Positions 8,082-18,150 are shown, numbered from the stretch's first letter. The stretch: DNA of 64,000 nucleotides from Aggregatibacter actinomycetemcomitans (GCA_017160915.1 JACAWG010000066.1:46416-110415), one strand, 5' to 3'. Notes: generated by a model not told the origin, from the sequence alone. Numbers and translations are program-made.

Positions 8082-9980
8082 ATGACAACGAATTATTCCG
8101 CCAACGAAATTACCGTTTTAAAAGACCTCGAACCTGTCCAACTACGTCCGGGCATGTACACGGACACCACCCGCCCGAACCACCTTGCACAAGAAGTTAT
8201 CGATAACAGCGTGGACGAAGCCCTTGCCGGTTTTGCCACCAAAATTGAAGTGATTTTGCACAAAGACCAATCCATTGAAGTCATCGATAACGGACGCGGG
8301 ATGCCGGTGGATATTCACCCGGTGGAAAAAGTTTCCGGCGTGGAAGTGATCATGAGCAAATTGCACGCCGGCGGTAAATTCTCCAATAAAAACTACACCT
8401 TCTCCGGCGGTTTGCACGGGGTCGGGATTTCCGTCGTAAACGCTTTATCGGAGCGGGTTGATGTTACCGTCCAACGCAACGGCGAAGTCTATAAAATCGC
8501 CTTTGAAAACGGCAAAAAAGTCGAAGATCTCACCGTCATCGGCACCTGCGGTCGCCGCACTACCGGCACTACCGTGCATTTCAAACCGAACCCCAAATAT
8601 TTCGACAGCGAAAAATTCTCCGTCAGCCGCCTGCGCCATTTATTGCGCGCCAAAGCCGTGCTTTGTTCCGGCTTGGAAATCAAATTTATCGACAAAGTCA
8701 ACGACACCGAAGACACCTGGTTATATCAAGACGGCTTAAACGACTACTTAATGGAAGCGGTCAACGGCTTGGTTACACTGCCGGAACAGCCCTTTATCGG
8801 CGAATTTAACGGCGAAAAAGAAGCGGTTTCCTGGGCGTTATTGTGGCTGCCGGAAGGCGGCGAACTCATTGGCGAAAGCTATGTAAACCTGATTCCCACC
8901 GCGCTTGGTGGCACGCACGTCAATGGCTTGCGTCAAGGTTTATTGGACGCCATGCGCGAATTCTGCGAATTTCGCAATTTACTGCCGCGCGGCGTAAAAC
9001 TGACCGCCGACGACCTGTGGGATCGCTGCGCTTATGTGCTTTCCCTCAAAATGCAGGATCCGCAGTTCGCCGGTCAAACCAAAGAACGGCTTTCTTCCCG
9101 CCAAAGTGCGGTGTTTATCGGCGGCGTAGTCAAAGATGCCTTCAGTTTATGGCTCAACCAAAACATCCAACAAGCGGAATTATTGGCGGACATGGCTATC
9201 AGCTCTGCTCAACGCCGTTTGCGTGCGGCGAAAAAAGTAGTACGTAAAAAACTGGTGAGTGGCCCTGCGCTACCGGGCAAACTCGCCGATTGCAGTTCGC
9301 AAGACATCAATTTTACTGAATTATTCCTAGTGGAAGGCGATTCCGCCGGCGGCTCCGCCAAACAAGCGCGGGATCGCGAATATCAAGCGATTCTGCCGTT
9401 ACGCGGCAAGATCTTGAATACGTGGGAAGTGTCGCCGGAACAAGTGTTGGCATCGCAAGAAGTGCATGATATTGCGGTGGCGTTGGGCATTGATCCCGAC
9501 AATAGCGATTTATCCCAACTGCGTTACGGCAAAGTCTGTATTCTTGCCGATGCGGACTCCGACGGCTTACACATCGCCACCCTGCTCTGCGCCTTATTCC
9601 TACGCCATTTCCCGAAACTGGTGGAACAGGGTCATGTCTATGTGGCAATGCCGCCGTTATACCGTATTGATTTAGGCAAGGAAGTGTTTTACGCCTTGGA
9701 TGAAAGCGAAAAAGAAGCGATTTTGGATCGTCTTAAAGGAAAAAAAGGCAAACCGAATGTACAGCGTTTTAAAGGCTTGGGCGAAATGAACCCAATGCAA
9801 CTGCGCGAAACCACCATGGATCCCAACACCCGCCGTTTAGTCCAACTCACCTTTGAAGCCCAAAGCGAAGAAAGTCGGGAAACCATCGAAACCATGGATA
9901 TGTTACTGGCAAAAAAACGTGCCGAAGACCGTAAAAACTGGTTACAGGCAAAAGGTGACCAGGTGGATTTGGCGGTATAA
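8082..9980 (+). CDS. parE: DNA topoisomerase IV subunit B
   Basis: 632 residues, normal ParE length. GHKL ATPase domain (DNSVDEALAG, DNGRGMPVD, GGLHGVG), transducer domain, TOPRIM domain with EGDSAGGSA and DADSDGLH, and the C-terminal QRFKGLGEMNP. Pairs with ParC to decatenate daughter chromosomes. The start MTTNYSANEITVLKDLEPVQLRPGM fits Haemophilus-type ParE. In many relatives parE is directly followed by parC; here nirK and argO lie between them. Confidence 0.97.
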   Translation: MTTNYSANEITVLKDLEPVQLRPGMYTDTTRPNHLAQEVIDNSVDEALAGFATKIEVILHKDQSIEVIDNGRGMPVDIHPVEKVSGVEVIMSKLHAGGKFSNKNYTFSGGLHGVGISVVNALSERVDVTVQRNGEVYKIAFENGKKVEDLTVIGTCGRRTTGTTVHFKPNPKYFDSEKFSVSRLRHLLRAKAVLCSGLEIKFIDKVNDTEDTWLYQDGLNDYLMEAVNGLVTLPEQPFIGEFNGEKEAVSWALLWLPEGGELIGESYVNLIPTALGGTHVNGLRQGLLDAMREFCEFRNLLPRGVKLTADDLWDRCAYVLSLKMQDPQFAGQTKERLSSRQSAVFIGGVVKDAFSLWLNQNIQQAELLADMAISSAQRRLRAAKKVVRKKLVSGPALPGKLADCSSQDINFTELFLVEGDSAGGSAKQARDREYQAILPLRGKILNTWEVSPEQVLASQEVHDIAVALGIDPDNSDLSQLRYGKVCILADADSDGLHIATLLCALFLRHFPKLVEQGHVYVAMPPLYRIDLGKEVFYALDESEKEAILDRLKGKKGKPNVQRFKGLGEMNPMQLRETTMDPNTRRLVQLTFEAQSEESRETIETMDMLLAKKRAEDRKNWLQAKGDQVDLAV

Positions 9981-10013
9981 AATTTATTACTTGAGCCATA
10001 CGGAGGAGACATA

Positions 10014-11165
10014 ATGAACGAGCAACGTCGTGATTTTCTCAAAAACAGCAGTTTAGGTATCGCCACCCTTGCTTTAGGCGCAGGTTTAACCTTAATGCCG
10101 CAAGAAAGTGCAGCCGAAAAATCCGCCGAATCGCCAAGCAGCGCTTTGCCTGTTATTGAAGCGGAATTAACTTACGCGCCGAATGTACCGAAACCGTTAG
10201 AACGTAATTATCCGGCGAAAGTAGTGGTAAAACTGACCGCACTTGAAAAAATTATGGAACTCATGCCGGGCGTGCAATTTAAGTTTTGGCTGCTAAACGA
10301 TGCCGTTCCCGCGCCGTTTATTCGCGTTCGACAAGATGACATCGTGGAATTACAACTGTCCAACTCGGCAAGTTCCATGATGGGACACAGTATTGATTTC
10401 CACGCCGCCTCTGCACCGATGGGCGCGGCGACGGCAAGTGAAACCGCCCCGGGGCGCACCACCACATCCACCTTTAAAGCCGTTCACCCGGGACTGTATT
10501 TATACCATTGCGGTAGCCAGCCCGTTTCAATCCATTTAGCCAAAGGCATGTACGGACTGATTTTGGTTGAACCGAAAGAAGGCTTGCCGAAAGTGGATCG
10601 TGAATACTATATCATGCAAAGCGAGTTCTATACCAAAGGCGCATTCGGCGATCAGGGTTTACAACCGTTCAGTATGCAAAAAGCGGTGGACGAACGCCCC
10701 GATTACGTTCTCTTTAACGGTAAAGTTGACGCGTTGACGGAAAATAATGCGTTAAAAGCCAAAGTCGGGGAAACCGTGCGCTTGTTCGTCGGTAATGCCG
10801 GCCCTAATTTGATTTCGTCTTTCCATTTAATCGGCGGCGTATTTGATACGGTTTACGTGGAAGGCGGCAGTTTAACCAATCACAACGTGCAAACCACCCT
10901 GATTCCGTCAGGCAGCGCCACCATCGTAGAATCCAAATTACTGGCACCGGGGATGTATCCTTTCCTCGACCACTCCATCTTCCGCGCCACCGAAAAAGGC
11001 ACCATCGGGCATTTAATTGTGGAGGGCGAAGAAAACAAAGAGATTTACGCCGGTAAGTTAAGCGATGAACCTTTTAAAGAAGCCAACCCGCAAAAACCAC
11101 AGCCCGTGCCTTATGAAATTGAAGCGCATAAGGGAATGATGATGGGGCATGAGGGACATAAATAA
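10014..11165 (+). CDS. nirK: Copper-containing nitrite reductase (NirK/AniA)
   Basis: 383 residues with an N-terminal twin-arginine-type leader (RRDFLKNSSLGIATLALGAG), implying folded export to the periplasm. Two cupredoxin domains with all expected ligands: type 1 copper H125, C166, H174, M179; type 2 copper H130, H165, H320; catalytic D128 and H271. It reduces nitrite to nitric oxide. The LDHSIFRA segment around H320 is AniA-like. A strong GGAGGAG precedes the ATG, 33 bp after parE. No other denitrification gene is adjacent; ytfE (NO-damage repair) lies 4 kb upstream. Its position between parE and parC suggests an insertion into an ancestral pair. Confidence 0.93.
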   Translation: MNEQRRDFLKNSSLGIATLALGAGLTLMPQESAAEKSAESPSSALPVIEAELTYAPNVPKPLERNYPAKVVVKLTALEKIMELMPGVQFKFWLLNDAVPAPFIRVRQDDIVELQLSNSASSMMGHSIDFHAASAPMGAATASETAPGRTTTSTFKAVHPGLYLYHCGSQPVSIHLAKGMYGLILVEPKEGLPKVDREYYIMQSEFYTKGAFGDQGLQPFSMQKAVDERPDYVLFNGKVDALTENNALKAKVGETVRLFVGNAGPNLISSFHLIGGVFDTVYVEGGSLTNHNVQTTLIPSGSATIVESKLLAPGMYPFLDHSIFRATEKGTIGHLIVEGEENKEIYAGKLSDEPFKEANPQKPQPVPYEIEAHKGMMMGHEGHK

Positions 11166-11254
11166 CACGTAAAGTGCGGTTATTTTTACGGGTGTTTTTT
11201 ATCGTTTCAGAAACGCCGCATATTGAGCGCCAATGTTTTAACAAGGAAGAAATA

Positions 11255-11878
11255 ATGCAAACCATTATTCAAGGATTCTTAGTTTCAGGTAGTTTGATCG
11301 TCGCCATCGGCGCGCAAAATGCGTTTGTGCTGAAGCAGGGATTATTAAAACAACACACTTTTTGGATTGCGCTGACCTGCTTTCTATGTGATTTTGTGCT
11401 GATCAGTATCGGTGTATTAGGCTTAGGTTCGTTAATCAGTACCAGTCCGACGGCATCGCTGGCATTATCCATAGTCGGCGCGTTATTTTTATTCGTGTAT
11501 GGCTTGCGCGCATTCAACTCCGCATACAAAGGAAACAGTCGTCTGCTATTGGATAACCCCGCGCAAAAACAGACCGCACTTAAAACTATCTTGATAACCC
11601 TTGCCATCACATTACTGAATCCTCACGTTTATTTAGATACCGTGGTCATTATCGGTGGTATCGCAGGCACATTGAATCCGACGGATAAACTGGCATTCCT
11701 TATCGGCGCGATCATCGCATCGGGTTTATGGTTCTTCTGCCTGGCATACGGCGCAAGATTGCTAATACCGTTCTTCCGGCGCCCCATTGTATGGCGGATT
11801 TTAGACGCCGTAATTGGTGTCATTATGTGGTTGATTGCCGGTAGTTTAGTGAAGTATGCAATAGCATTAAACTTATAA
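11255..11878 (+). CDS. argO: Arginine exporter ArgO (LysE family)
   Basis: 207 residues, six predicted membrane helices. LysE-family motifs GAQNAFVLKQG near the start and LNPHVYLDTVVIIG in the middle closely resemble E. coli ArgO. Exports L-arginine (and possibly lysine or canavanine) across the inner membrane. I start at ATG 11255, with AAGGAA 8 nt upstream, rather than at the longer reading. Follows nirK by about 90 bp. Confidence 0.85.
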   Translation: MQTIIQGFLVSGSLIVAIGAQNAFVLKQGLLKQHTFWIALTCFLCDFVLISIGVLGLGSLISTSPTASLALSIVGALFLFVYGLRAFNSAYKGNSRLLLDNPAQKQTALKTILITLAITLLNPHVYLDTVVIIGGIAGTLNPTDKLAFLIGAIIASGLWFFCLAYGARLLIPFFRRPIVWRILDAVIGVIMWLIAGSLVKYAIALNL

Positions 11879-11992
11879 AACACCGTAACCTGAAAACGCC
11901 GAAAAAAACGACCGCACTTTTTTTAGAATAATGTCCGAAAAAAACGGATCCACGACAAAGCTAATTGACAACCAAAATTTGAAATTAAAACC

Positions 11993-14245
11993 ATGACAGA
12001 ATCCATCAACTACGAAGGCATCGAACAAATGCCATTACGCCACTTCACCGAAAGTGCGTACCTCAATTACTCCATGTACGTCATCATGGACCGCGCGTTG
12101 CCGTTCATTGGTGACGGTTTAAAGCCGGTGCAGCGACGCATTATTTACGCCATGTCCGAACTCGGGCTGAACGCCACGGCGAAGTATAAAAAATCCGCCC
12201 GTACCGTGGGGGACGTGTTGGGTAAATTCCATCCGCACGGCGACAGCGCTTGCTATGAAGCCATGGTGCTGATGGCGCAACCGTTCTCTTACCGCTATCC
12301 GCTGGTTGACGGGCAAGGCAACTGGGGGGCGGTGGATGATCCGAAATCCTTTGCCGCCATGCGTTATACAGAATCCCGTTTATCTAAAATTTCTGAGATT
12401 CTGCTAGCGGAACTGGGGCAAGGCACGGTGGATTATCAGCCAAACTTCGATGGTACGCTGGAAGAGCCGCAATATCTGCCGGCGCGCCTGCCGCATATTT
12501 TACTCAACGGCACCACCGGTATTGCGGTAGGGATGGCAACGGATATTCCACCGCACAACATTAACGAAATTGCCGATGCGGCAGTAATGTTATTGGACAA
12601 TCCGAAAACCACGCTGGACGAGTTATTAGCCGTAGTGCAAGGCCCCGATTTTCCGACGGAAGCGGAAATTATTTCGCCGAAAGAAGATATTCGTAAAATT
12701 TATCAACAGGGTCGCGGTTCCATCAAAATGCGCGCCACCTGGAAGAAAGAAGACGGCGAAATTGTTATCAGCGCCTTGCCTCATCAATCTTCGCCGTCGA
12801 AAGTCATCGCACAAATCGCCGAGCAAATGAATGCGAAAAAACTGCCGATGGTGGAAGATATTCGCGATGAAGCGGATCATGAAAACCCGGTGCGCATTGT
12901 GCTTGTGCCGCGTTCCAATCGGGTGGATACGGAAGCCATGATGGCGCATTTATTCGCTACGACGGACTTGGAAAAAAGTTATCGCGTGAACATGAACATG
13001 ATCGGTCTTGATCACAAACCGGCGGTGAAAAATCTGTTGGAAATCCTCACCGAGTGGCTCAGTTTCCGCCGCACCACGGTCACCCGTCGTTTGCAATATC
13101 GTCTGAACAAAGTGCTCGCCCGTTTGCACATTTTGCAGGGCTTGATGATCGCCTTTTTAAACATTGATGAAGTGATCCACATCATTCGCCACGAAGACGA
13201 ACCGAAAGCGGAATTAATGGCGCGTTTTAATTTAAGCGACGAGCAGGCGGAAGCGATTCTTAATTTACGTTTGCGCCACTTGGCGAAGCTAGAAGAACAT
13301 GAATTGCAAGCGGAACAAGCGGAGCTGGAAAAAGAGCGGTCATCTTTGGAAGAGATTTTAGGTTCCGAACGCCGTTTGAATACGCTTCTGAAAAAAGAAA
13401 TTCAGCAGGATGCCAAAACCTATGCCAGCCCGCGCCGTTCGCCGTTAGTGGAACGTGCGGAAGCCAAAGCCATTGCGGAAAACGAAATGCTGCCGACGGA
13501 ACCGGTCACCGTGATTTTGTCGGAAATGGGCTGGGTGCGTTGTGCCAAAGGACATGACATTGATCCGCAGGGCTTGAGTTATAAAGCGGGCGATAAGTAT
13601 TTGGCGCACGCCTACGGCAAAAGCAATCAGGCAGCGGTGTTTATCGACAGCACGGGGCGCAGTTACGCGCTGGATCCGCTGACGTTGCCGTCTGCCCGTT
13701 CACAAGGCGAACCGCTCACCGGCAAATTGACTTTACCGGCGGGGGCGACTATCGATCAATTACTGATTGAAAATGAAGATCAACCGTTACTTATGGCATC
13801 TGACGCAGGCTATGGCTTTATTTGTAAATTCGCTGATTTAATTGCCCGCAACAAAGCCGGTAAGGCGCTGATTTCCTTGCCGGAAAACGCCAAAGTATTG
13901 CCGCCGTTAACGCTGAAAAATTCTACCGCACTTTTGGTGGCGCTCACGTCCGCCGGTCGTATGCTTATCTTCCCGGCGCAAGATTTGCCGGAATTATCCA
14001 AAGGCAAAGGCAACAAAATCGTCACGATTCCATCCGCCAACGCCAAAGCGCGTTCCGAACTGTTAGTGCGCTTATTGCTGATTGAAGAAAACTCGAGTTT
14101 AGTGTTCCACTCCGGCAGACGCAAAATCGTACTGAAGCCGGAAGATTTGCAGAAATTCCGCGCCGAACGCGGTCGCAAAGGCACGCAACTACCACGAGGT
14201 TTACACAGCAATGTGGAAATTGAAGTGGTGACGCCGCAGGAATAA
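11993..14245 (+). CDS. parC: DNA topoisomerase IV subunit A
   Basis: 750 residues. Breakage-reunion domain with the quinolone-determining motif [12 protein letters not shown] (Ser and Glu both wild-type), active-site Tyr in [10 protein letters not shown], followed by a coiled coil ([21 protein letters not shown]) and a C-terminal beta-pinwheel. Acts with ParE in chromosome decatenation. The segment [20 protein letters not shown] with an intact [17 protein letters not shown] distinguishes it from GyrA at 33.3 kb. Terminated by the hairpin at 14253. Confidence 0.97.
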   Translation: MTESINYEGIEQMPLRHFTESAYLNYSMYVIMDRALPFIGDGLKPVQRRIIYAMSELGLNATAKYKKSARTVGDVLGKFHPHGDSACYEAMVLMAQPFSYRYPLVDGQGNWGAVDDPKSFAAMRYTESRLSKISEILLAELGQGTVDYQPNFDGTLEEPQYLPARLPHILLNGTTGIAVGMATDIPPHNINEIADAAVMLLDNPKTTLDELLAVVQGPDFPTEAEIISPKEDIRKIYQQGRGSIKMRATWKKEDGEIVISALPHQSSPSKVIAQIAEQMNAKKLPMVEDIRDEADHENPVRIVLVPRSNRVDTEAMMAHLFATTDLEKSYRVNMNMIGLDHKPAVKNLLEILTEWLSFRRTTVTRRLQYRLNKVLARLHILQGLMIAFLNIDEVIHIIRHEDEPKAELMARFNLSDEQAEAILNLRLRHLAKLEEHELQAEQAELEKERSSLEEILGSERRLNTLLKKEIQQDAKTYASPRRSPLVERAEAKAIAENEMLPTEPVTVILSEMGWVRCAKGHDIDPQGLSYKAGDKYLAHAYGKSNQAAVFIDSTGRSYALDPLTLPSARSQGEPLTGKLTLPAGATIDQLLIENEDQPLLMASDAGYGFICKFADLIARNKAGKALISLPENAKVLPPLTLKNSTALLVALTSAGRMLIFPAQDLPELSKGKGNKIVTIPSANAKARSELLVRLLLIEENSSLVFHSGRRKIVLKPEDLQKFRAERGRKGTQLPRGLHSNVEIEVVTPQE

Positions 14246-14252
14246 AACGCAT

Positions 14253-14284
14253 AAGGGCAGAAAGAATATTCTGCCCTTTTCTTT
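14253..14284 (+). terminator. Terminator after parC
   Basis: AAGGGCAGAA and TTCTGCCCTT pair around a 6-nt loop and are followed by TTCTTTTC. Confidence 0.85.
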
Positions 14285-14330
14285 TCCCAACCTGACTTAA
14301 AAATACTCGCCTATTAACGTCAAAAAAGGA

Positions 14331-14336
14331 TATAAT
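14331..14336 (+). promoter_or_regulatory. -10 of the MBL-fold gene
   Basis: Perfect TATAAT. Transcription would start near 14343, downstream of the longer in-frame ATG at 14335, which supports translation from ATG 14374. Confidence 0.55.
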
Positions 14337-14373
14337 GCGCGCCTTTTTGATCATACTCTCACAAGGAACTTAC

Positions 14374-15228
14374 ATGAAAAAACTTTTATTGGTTACCGCA
14401 CTTTTCAGCGCCACTTCCGTTTATGCGGACGATTTAAAATTCCACACATTTAATCCGCAGGAAAATAGCATCTTCCCTATTTCATCAACCATTGTAGAAG
14501 GCGATAAGGAACTATTATTAGTGGATGCACAATTCCAGCGTAATGATGCGGAAACCCTGGTTTCCCAAATTAAAGCCCTCAATAAACCGCTGAAAACCAT
14601 TTATATCAGTCACTTCGATCCGGATTATTACTTCGGTTTAGACGTTGTTGCACAAGCCTTTCCTGATGCGGAAATTATTGCAACACCGGAAACCGTAAAA
14701 AATATTAAACAAAGTATCATAGGAAAAGTAGATTATTGGTCACCGATTTTAGAAAGTAATGCCCCGAAAGCCTTGGTATTACCAAAAGCGACGGATGCGG
14801 AAAACATCAAAATCGGCACCAGTCACCTTGCTATCAAAGGCAAACAGCGGGATCCAAGCCATACTTATTTGTGGGATAAAGACAGCCAAACCCTGCTTGG
14901 CGGTGTACAACTTTATCAAGGTATGCACTTATGGCTCGCCGACAGTCAAAGTAAAAAAGAGCGTGAACACTGGCTGGAAACCTTAGAGGAAATGCAAAAA
15001 TTACAACCGAAAAAAGTCATTTCCGGGCATTTCATCGGTGAAACTTCACCTGCCGTATTGGATTTTTCCAAACAATATTTAACCACCGTGGAAAAAGTAC
15101 TATCCAACAGTCAAAATTCCGCGCAAGTGATCGAGAAAATGAAAAAAGCTTACCCTAACCTAAAAGGCGAAAGTGACTTAGAAATGAGTGCAAAAGTACT
15201 GAAAGGCGAAATGAAATGGCCGCAGTAA
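14374..15228 (+). CDS. Secreted MBL-fold protein with altered metal motif
   Basis: 284 residues with a signal peptide (MKKLLLVTALFSATSVYA). Metallo-beta-lactamase fold features are visible: NSIFPISSTIVEG, LLLVDAQF, then at residues 80-85 HFDPDY where the family usually has HxHxDH, later DPSHTYLWD and GHFIGE near the C-terminus. Only the first His and the Asp of the zinc motif remain, so zinc binding or hydrolase activity is doubtful. AAGGAACTTAC precedes the start. Single gene between two terminators. Function unknown. Confidence 0.75.
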   Translation: MKKLLLVTALFSATSVYADDLKFHTFNPQENSIFPISSTIVEGDKELLLVDAQFQRNDAETLVSQIKALNKPLKTIYISHFDPDYYFGLDVVAQAFPDAEIIATPETVKNIKQSIIGKVDYWSPILESNAPKALVLPKATDAENIKIGTSHLAIKGKQRDPSHTYLWDKDSQTLLGGVQLYQGMHLWLADSQSKKEREHWLETLEEMQKLQPKKVISGHFIGETSPAVLDFSKQYLTTVEKVLSNSQNSAQVIEKMKKAYPNLKGESDLEMSAKVLKGEMKWPQ

Positions 15229-15247
15229 TATAAGCGGATTTCAAACG

Positions 15248-15274
15248 AAAGGACGCCGCTTGCGTCCTTTTTTA
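15248..15274 (+). terminator. Terminator after the MBL-fold gene
   Basis: AAAGGACGC / GCGTCCTTT stem with a 5-nt loop, followed by further T residues. Confidence 0.85.
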
Positions 15275-15345
15275 TGGAAAAGTGCGGTGTTTTTTAGCGG
15301 CGTTTTTTACTTAACCGAATCCCCATATCCGCACTTGCAGTAACA

Positions 15346-15374
15346 AAAAATCCACCTTCGTGGTGGATTTTTAT
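15346..15374 (-). terminator. Terminator of the YwiC/Sel1 operon
   Basis: AAATCCACC / GGTGGATTT stem with a UUCG-type loop; the minus-strand T-run lies immediately beyond the Sel1 gene stop. Confidence 0.85.
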
Positions 15375-15376
15375 GT

Positions 15377-16099
15377 TTAGCGATAATAGCTCAGGATCTC
15401 TAACCGTTCACGGGCGGCATCGGAAAAATAACTGCGTTGTGCGATAAGATCCTTGTAAATGGAAATGGCGAGCGGACGGTTGCGTCGGGTGCCTTCGCCA
15501 TGTTCATACATTAGCGCCAAACGAAAGATCGCTTCTTCGTTGCCTTGCCGCGCGCTTCTTTCCAACCATTGAAATGCCTTGTTAAAGTTCTTAATTTTGT
15601 TTTCGTTGTAATACAACATGCCTAAAATCAACATGGCTTGCGAATCGCTGACTTCGGCAGCCTGCTCCAATAAATTAATGCCGTATTCCAGATTCTTTTT
15701 CACGCCGTAGCCGCCGGCATAAAGAATGCCCAAATTGGTGAGCGCTTTCACACTGCCCTTTTCCGCCGCCTCGCTAAACCACCAATAGGCTTTTTCGTAA
15801 TTTTTTTCTACGCCGTTACCGCCAAAATACAAACGCCCCAAATCCAGTTGCGCGTTGCTATCATCCCGTAACGCCAAAATACGCATCACATTGAACGCCG
15901 AACGGACATCGTCATTTTGATAGAAATATCTTGCCAGATTTCTCAATTCATCATTATTCAGTTTATTCTGCGCAAACGCCGACATTTCCTGTACGTTTTC
16001 CGCGACCGAAAACGCCACATTTTCCGCCGCTTGCACGGAAAAACCGAATAATCCCAATACTATCGCAAAATGTTTTAACTGTTTTTTCATCATCTTCAT
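15377..16099 (-). CDS. Sel1-repeat (SLR) periplasmic protein
   Basis: Up to 240 residues: signal peptide (KKQLKHFAIVLGLFGFSVQA) then about four Sel1-type 36-residue repeats (DDSNAQLDLGRLYFGGNGV, KGSVKALTNLGILYAGGYGV, SDSQAMLILGMLYYNEN, GNEEAIFRLALMYEHGEG). Sel1 proteins are protein-protein scaffolds, often in envelope stress or effector handling; no specific partner is evident. Start overlaps the upstream YwiC-like gene by ATGA, indicating translational coupling; ATGs two and three codons downstream are alternatives. Confidence 0.85.
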   Translation of the reverse strand: MKMMKKQLKHFAIVLGLFGFSVQAAENVAFSVAENVQEMSAFAQNKLNNDELRNLARYFYQNDDVRSAFNVMRILALRDDSNAQLDLGRLYFGGNGVEKNYEKAYWWFSEAAEKGSVKALTNLGILYAGGYGVKKNLEYGINLLEQAAEVSDSQAMLILGMLYYNENKIKNFNKAFQWLERSARQGNEEAIFRLALMYEHGEGTRRNRPLAISIYKDLIAQRSYFSDAARERLEILSYYR

Positions 16100-16812
16100 A
16101 ACGTTGCATAAAGCAAATTGGCAAAAAACAACAGCGAAACGCCCATTTCGGTCAGTCCCACTTGTTTTACCGACATTTTTTTATGCGGTAGCCAAATTGC
16201 ACGAATTAACGGCGGAACGAATGCCAACGCCATTAAATACTGTTGTAACAAGATAAATCCAAGCACGCAAAGCACATGAAAACCGATAGATAATTTCAAA
16301 TACAACGGATTTTTGCGCTCGCGCATGACGGATTTGACATATAAGGTGGTACCGATAAAAAACAAGCTCGGATACAACGCCACCAGCCAGATTTTGTCAT
16401 CAAAAGTGCGGTCGGGAAAATAATAGGACCCCATGCCCGCAATGGCAAAAATAATGATTCCCACTAGGTCATTTAAAAAAGCACGCTCGTCCTTTTTCTT
16501 CACATAATAAATACTGACCAATACTAACGGCATCATGGCGACCACAAAAAGTGCCGTGCGCCAGTTATGCAACAGCACCGGAATGGCAAAAATCACCGTG
16601 GCAAAGAAATAAATCCACGACCATTTGATGTACAGTTCTAAATTTCTGCCTTTAAATAAATTCAGAAACGGGTAAGTCATTAAATATAACGAAAACCATG
16701 CCAGTAGAAAGAAAAGGTGCTGCCAAATAGGATGACCAAGTAGCATACCGTACAGAAACGGCATGAGCGCCATGACGATGGCACCGTGCTGATTAGAAAT
16801 CAATAGCTTCAT
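16096..16812 (-). CDS. YwiC-like integral membrane protein
   Basis: 238 residues, about eight hydrophobic segments. The N-terminal motif NQHGAIVMALMPFLYG is the hallmark of the YwiC-like family (Pfam-type family of unknown function). First gene of a two-gene operon with the Sel1 protein, overlapping it by 4 bp. Function unknown; membrane localisation is certain from the hydrophobicity. Confidence 0.75.
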   Translation of the reverse strand: MKLLISNQHGAIVMALMPFLYGMLLGHPIWQHLFFLLAWFSLYLMTYPFLNLFKGRNLELYIKWSWIYFFATVIFAIPVLLHNWRTALFVVAMMPLVLVSIYYVKKKDERAFLNDLVGIIIFAIAGMGSYYFPDRTFDDKIWLVALYPSLFFIGTTLYVKSVMRERKNPLYLKLSIGFHVLCVLGFILLQQYLMALAFVPPLIRAIWLPHKKMSVKQVGLTEMGVSLLFFANLLYATL

Positions 16813-16873
16813 AATTGAGACTAGTTATCAGTTGAAAAGTTTAAGAATTTTAGAGGTTTTTCTTGAAGATTGA

Positions 16874-16879
16874 TATAAT
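16874..16879 (+). promoter_or_regulatory. ridA-family gene -10
   Basis: Perfect TATAAT 34 bp before the ATG at 16914; no good -35 seen. Confidence 0.5.
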
Positions 16880-16913
16880 CCTTGCGAATTATTTTTATTA
16901 CGGAGAAGAAAAC

Positions 16914-17267
16914 ATGACACAAATTCAACGTATCGACACCAATGCCCGCCTTGCCGAAATGGTGATTTACAATGGTGTCGCTTATTTAGCAGGACAGGTT
17001 CCGGAAACCACCTTGACACAAGATGCTTACGCCCAAACGCAAGAAGTGCTAAACCTCATCGACAAATTACTTGCCAAAGCCAACTCCCACAAAAGCCGAA
17101 TTTTGAACACTCAAATTTTTCTTGCCAATATGCAGGACTATGCTCTGATGAATCAGGCATGGGACGAATGGGTCGATCCGCAAAATCCGCCGGCGCGCGC
17201 CACCGTAGAAGCCAAACTGGCGGATCCGCGCTGGAAAGTGGAAATTGTAGTAACGGCGGCGGTTTAA
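16914..17267 (+). CDS. RidA/YjgF-family protein (YoaB-like)
   Basis: 117 residues. Closely resembles E. coli YoaB, for example IFLANMQDYALMNQAWDEWV and PARATVEAKLADPRWKVEI. The Arg in ARATVEA corresponds to the catalytic Arg that binds the carboxylate of enamine/imine intermediates in RidA. Predicted deaminase of reactive 2-aminoacrylate-type enamines, cytoplasmic trimer. Start chosen at ATG 16914 with GGAGAAG upstream. Its stop overlaps the stop of the convergent EEP gene by 4 bp. Confidence 0.88.
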   Translation: MTQIQRIDTNARLAEMVIYNGVAYLAGQVPETTLTQDAYAQTQEVLNLIDKLLAKANSHKSRILNTQIFLANMQDYALMNQAWDEWVDPQNPPARATVEAKLADPRWKVEIVVTAAV

Positions 17268-18148
17268 TCCGCCAATTCCACCTCCAGCAACAATGGCGCA
17301 TGATCGGAGCTTTCCGTAGGTTCTGTGGTGGCGTTGATGACATTTAATCCGCGAATGAAAATATGATCCAGCGGGTTGCCTAAAAAACGCAGGCGATGAT
17401 CTTGCGGAAAAGTCACTTCTTGTAAGCCATATTCCGCAATTAGCTCATGGATACGCGACATACGGTAACTGCTCCAGGAATTAAAATCCCCGGCAAAAAT
17501 CAACGGTCCCTGATGGTGGGAAATGAGTTGCATGAGCGTGCGTAATTGCTCGCCGTATGCGGTCGGGTTTAATTCAAAATTAATTAAATGCACGTTGACC
17601 AATAAGAGATTTTTTCCTCCCGCCAGAGGCAGGCTCATGGCGGCGCCGACTTTCGGAATGCGGATCCAGGGTTCCGGTTTTGAACCCGCGCAGTAAAAGT
17701 GCGGTGGAAATTTTGAGAGAATTTCAACGCCCGATTGTTGCTGTAAATAAGCAAAGGCGGAAGTATAAAGTGCGGTCGGAAATTGCGATGAATATTGCGT
17801 CGCCAGATGTTGCGTATTTAACACCTCTTGCAACAACAGAAAATCGCGTCCTTCGGCAAAACGGGAAAGCGCCTGCTGCCAGCCTGCATCCTGCCCTTTG
17901 TGCAAATTCCAAATGAGTAAACGGAATCTATTCTGTGTCATTTCCTGCGGTTTTTGCGCCGCTTGATAACAGGTTAAATCTTCGTGTTTTGTGAGCGGTT
18001 GGTAAGCCTGATTGGAAGCATCGGAGAAATGGATTTTGACAGGCGAAAAAATCTCAATGCTGTAAAAAAGATAGGCGGCAACACCTGCCGTGAATATGCC
18101 AAGCGCGGCAAGAAATTTGCGAATAAAATGCGTTGTTTTCTTTGCCAT
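17264..18148 (-). CDS. Endonuclease/exonuclease/phosphatase-family protein (YafD-like)
   Basis: 294 residues with one N-terminal membrane anchor (FLAALGIFTAGVAAYLFYSIEIF) followed by an EEP domain: LIWNLHKG, LLLQEV (metal-binding Glu), NVHLINF, FAGDFNSW, and SSDHAPLLLEV (catalytic Asp-His). The family hydrolyses phosphodiesters of nucleic acids, inositol phosphates or lipids; the substrate is unknown. Closely behind dnaX (2 bp gap), so probably co-transcribed with it. Confidence 0.85.
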   Translation of the reverse strand: MAKKTTHFIRKFLAALGIFTAGVAAYLFYSIEIFSPVKIHFSDASNQAYQPLTKHEDLTCYQAAQKPQEMTQNRFRLLIWNLHKGQDAGWQQALSRFAEGRDFLLLQEVLNTQHLATQYSSQFPTALYTSAFAYLQQQSGVEILSKFPPHFYCAGSKPEPWIRIPKVGAAMSLPLAGGKNLLLVNVHLINFELNPTAYGEQLRTLMQLISHHQGPLIFAGDFNSWSSYRMSRIHELIAEYGLQEVTFPQDHRLRFLGNPLDHIFIRGLNVINATTEPTESSDHAPLLLEVELAD

Positions 18149-18150
18149 GA

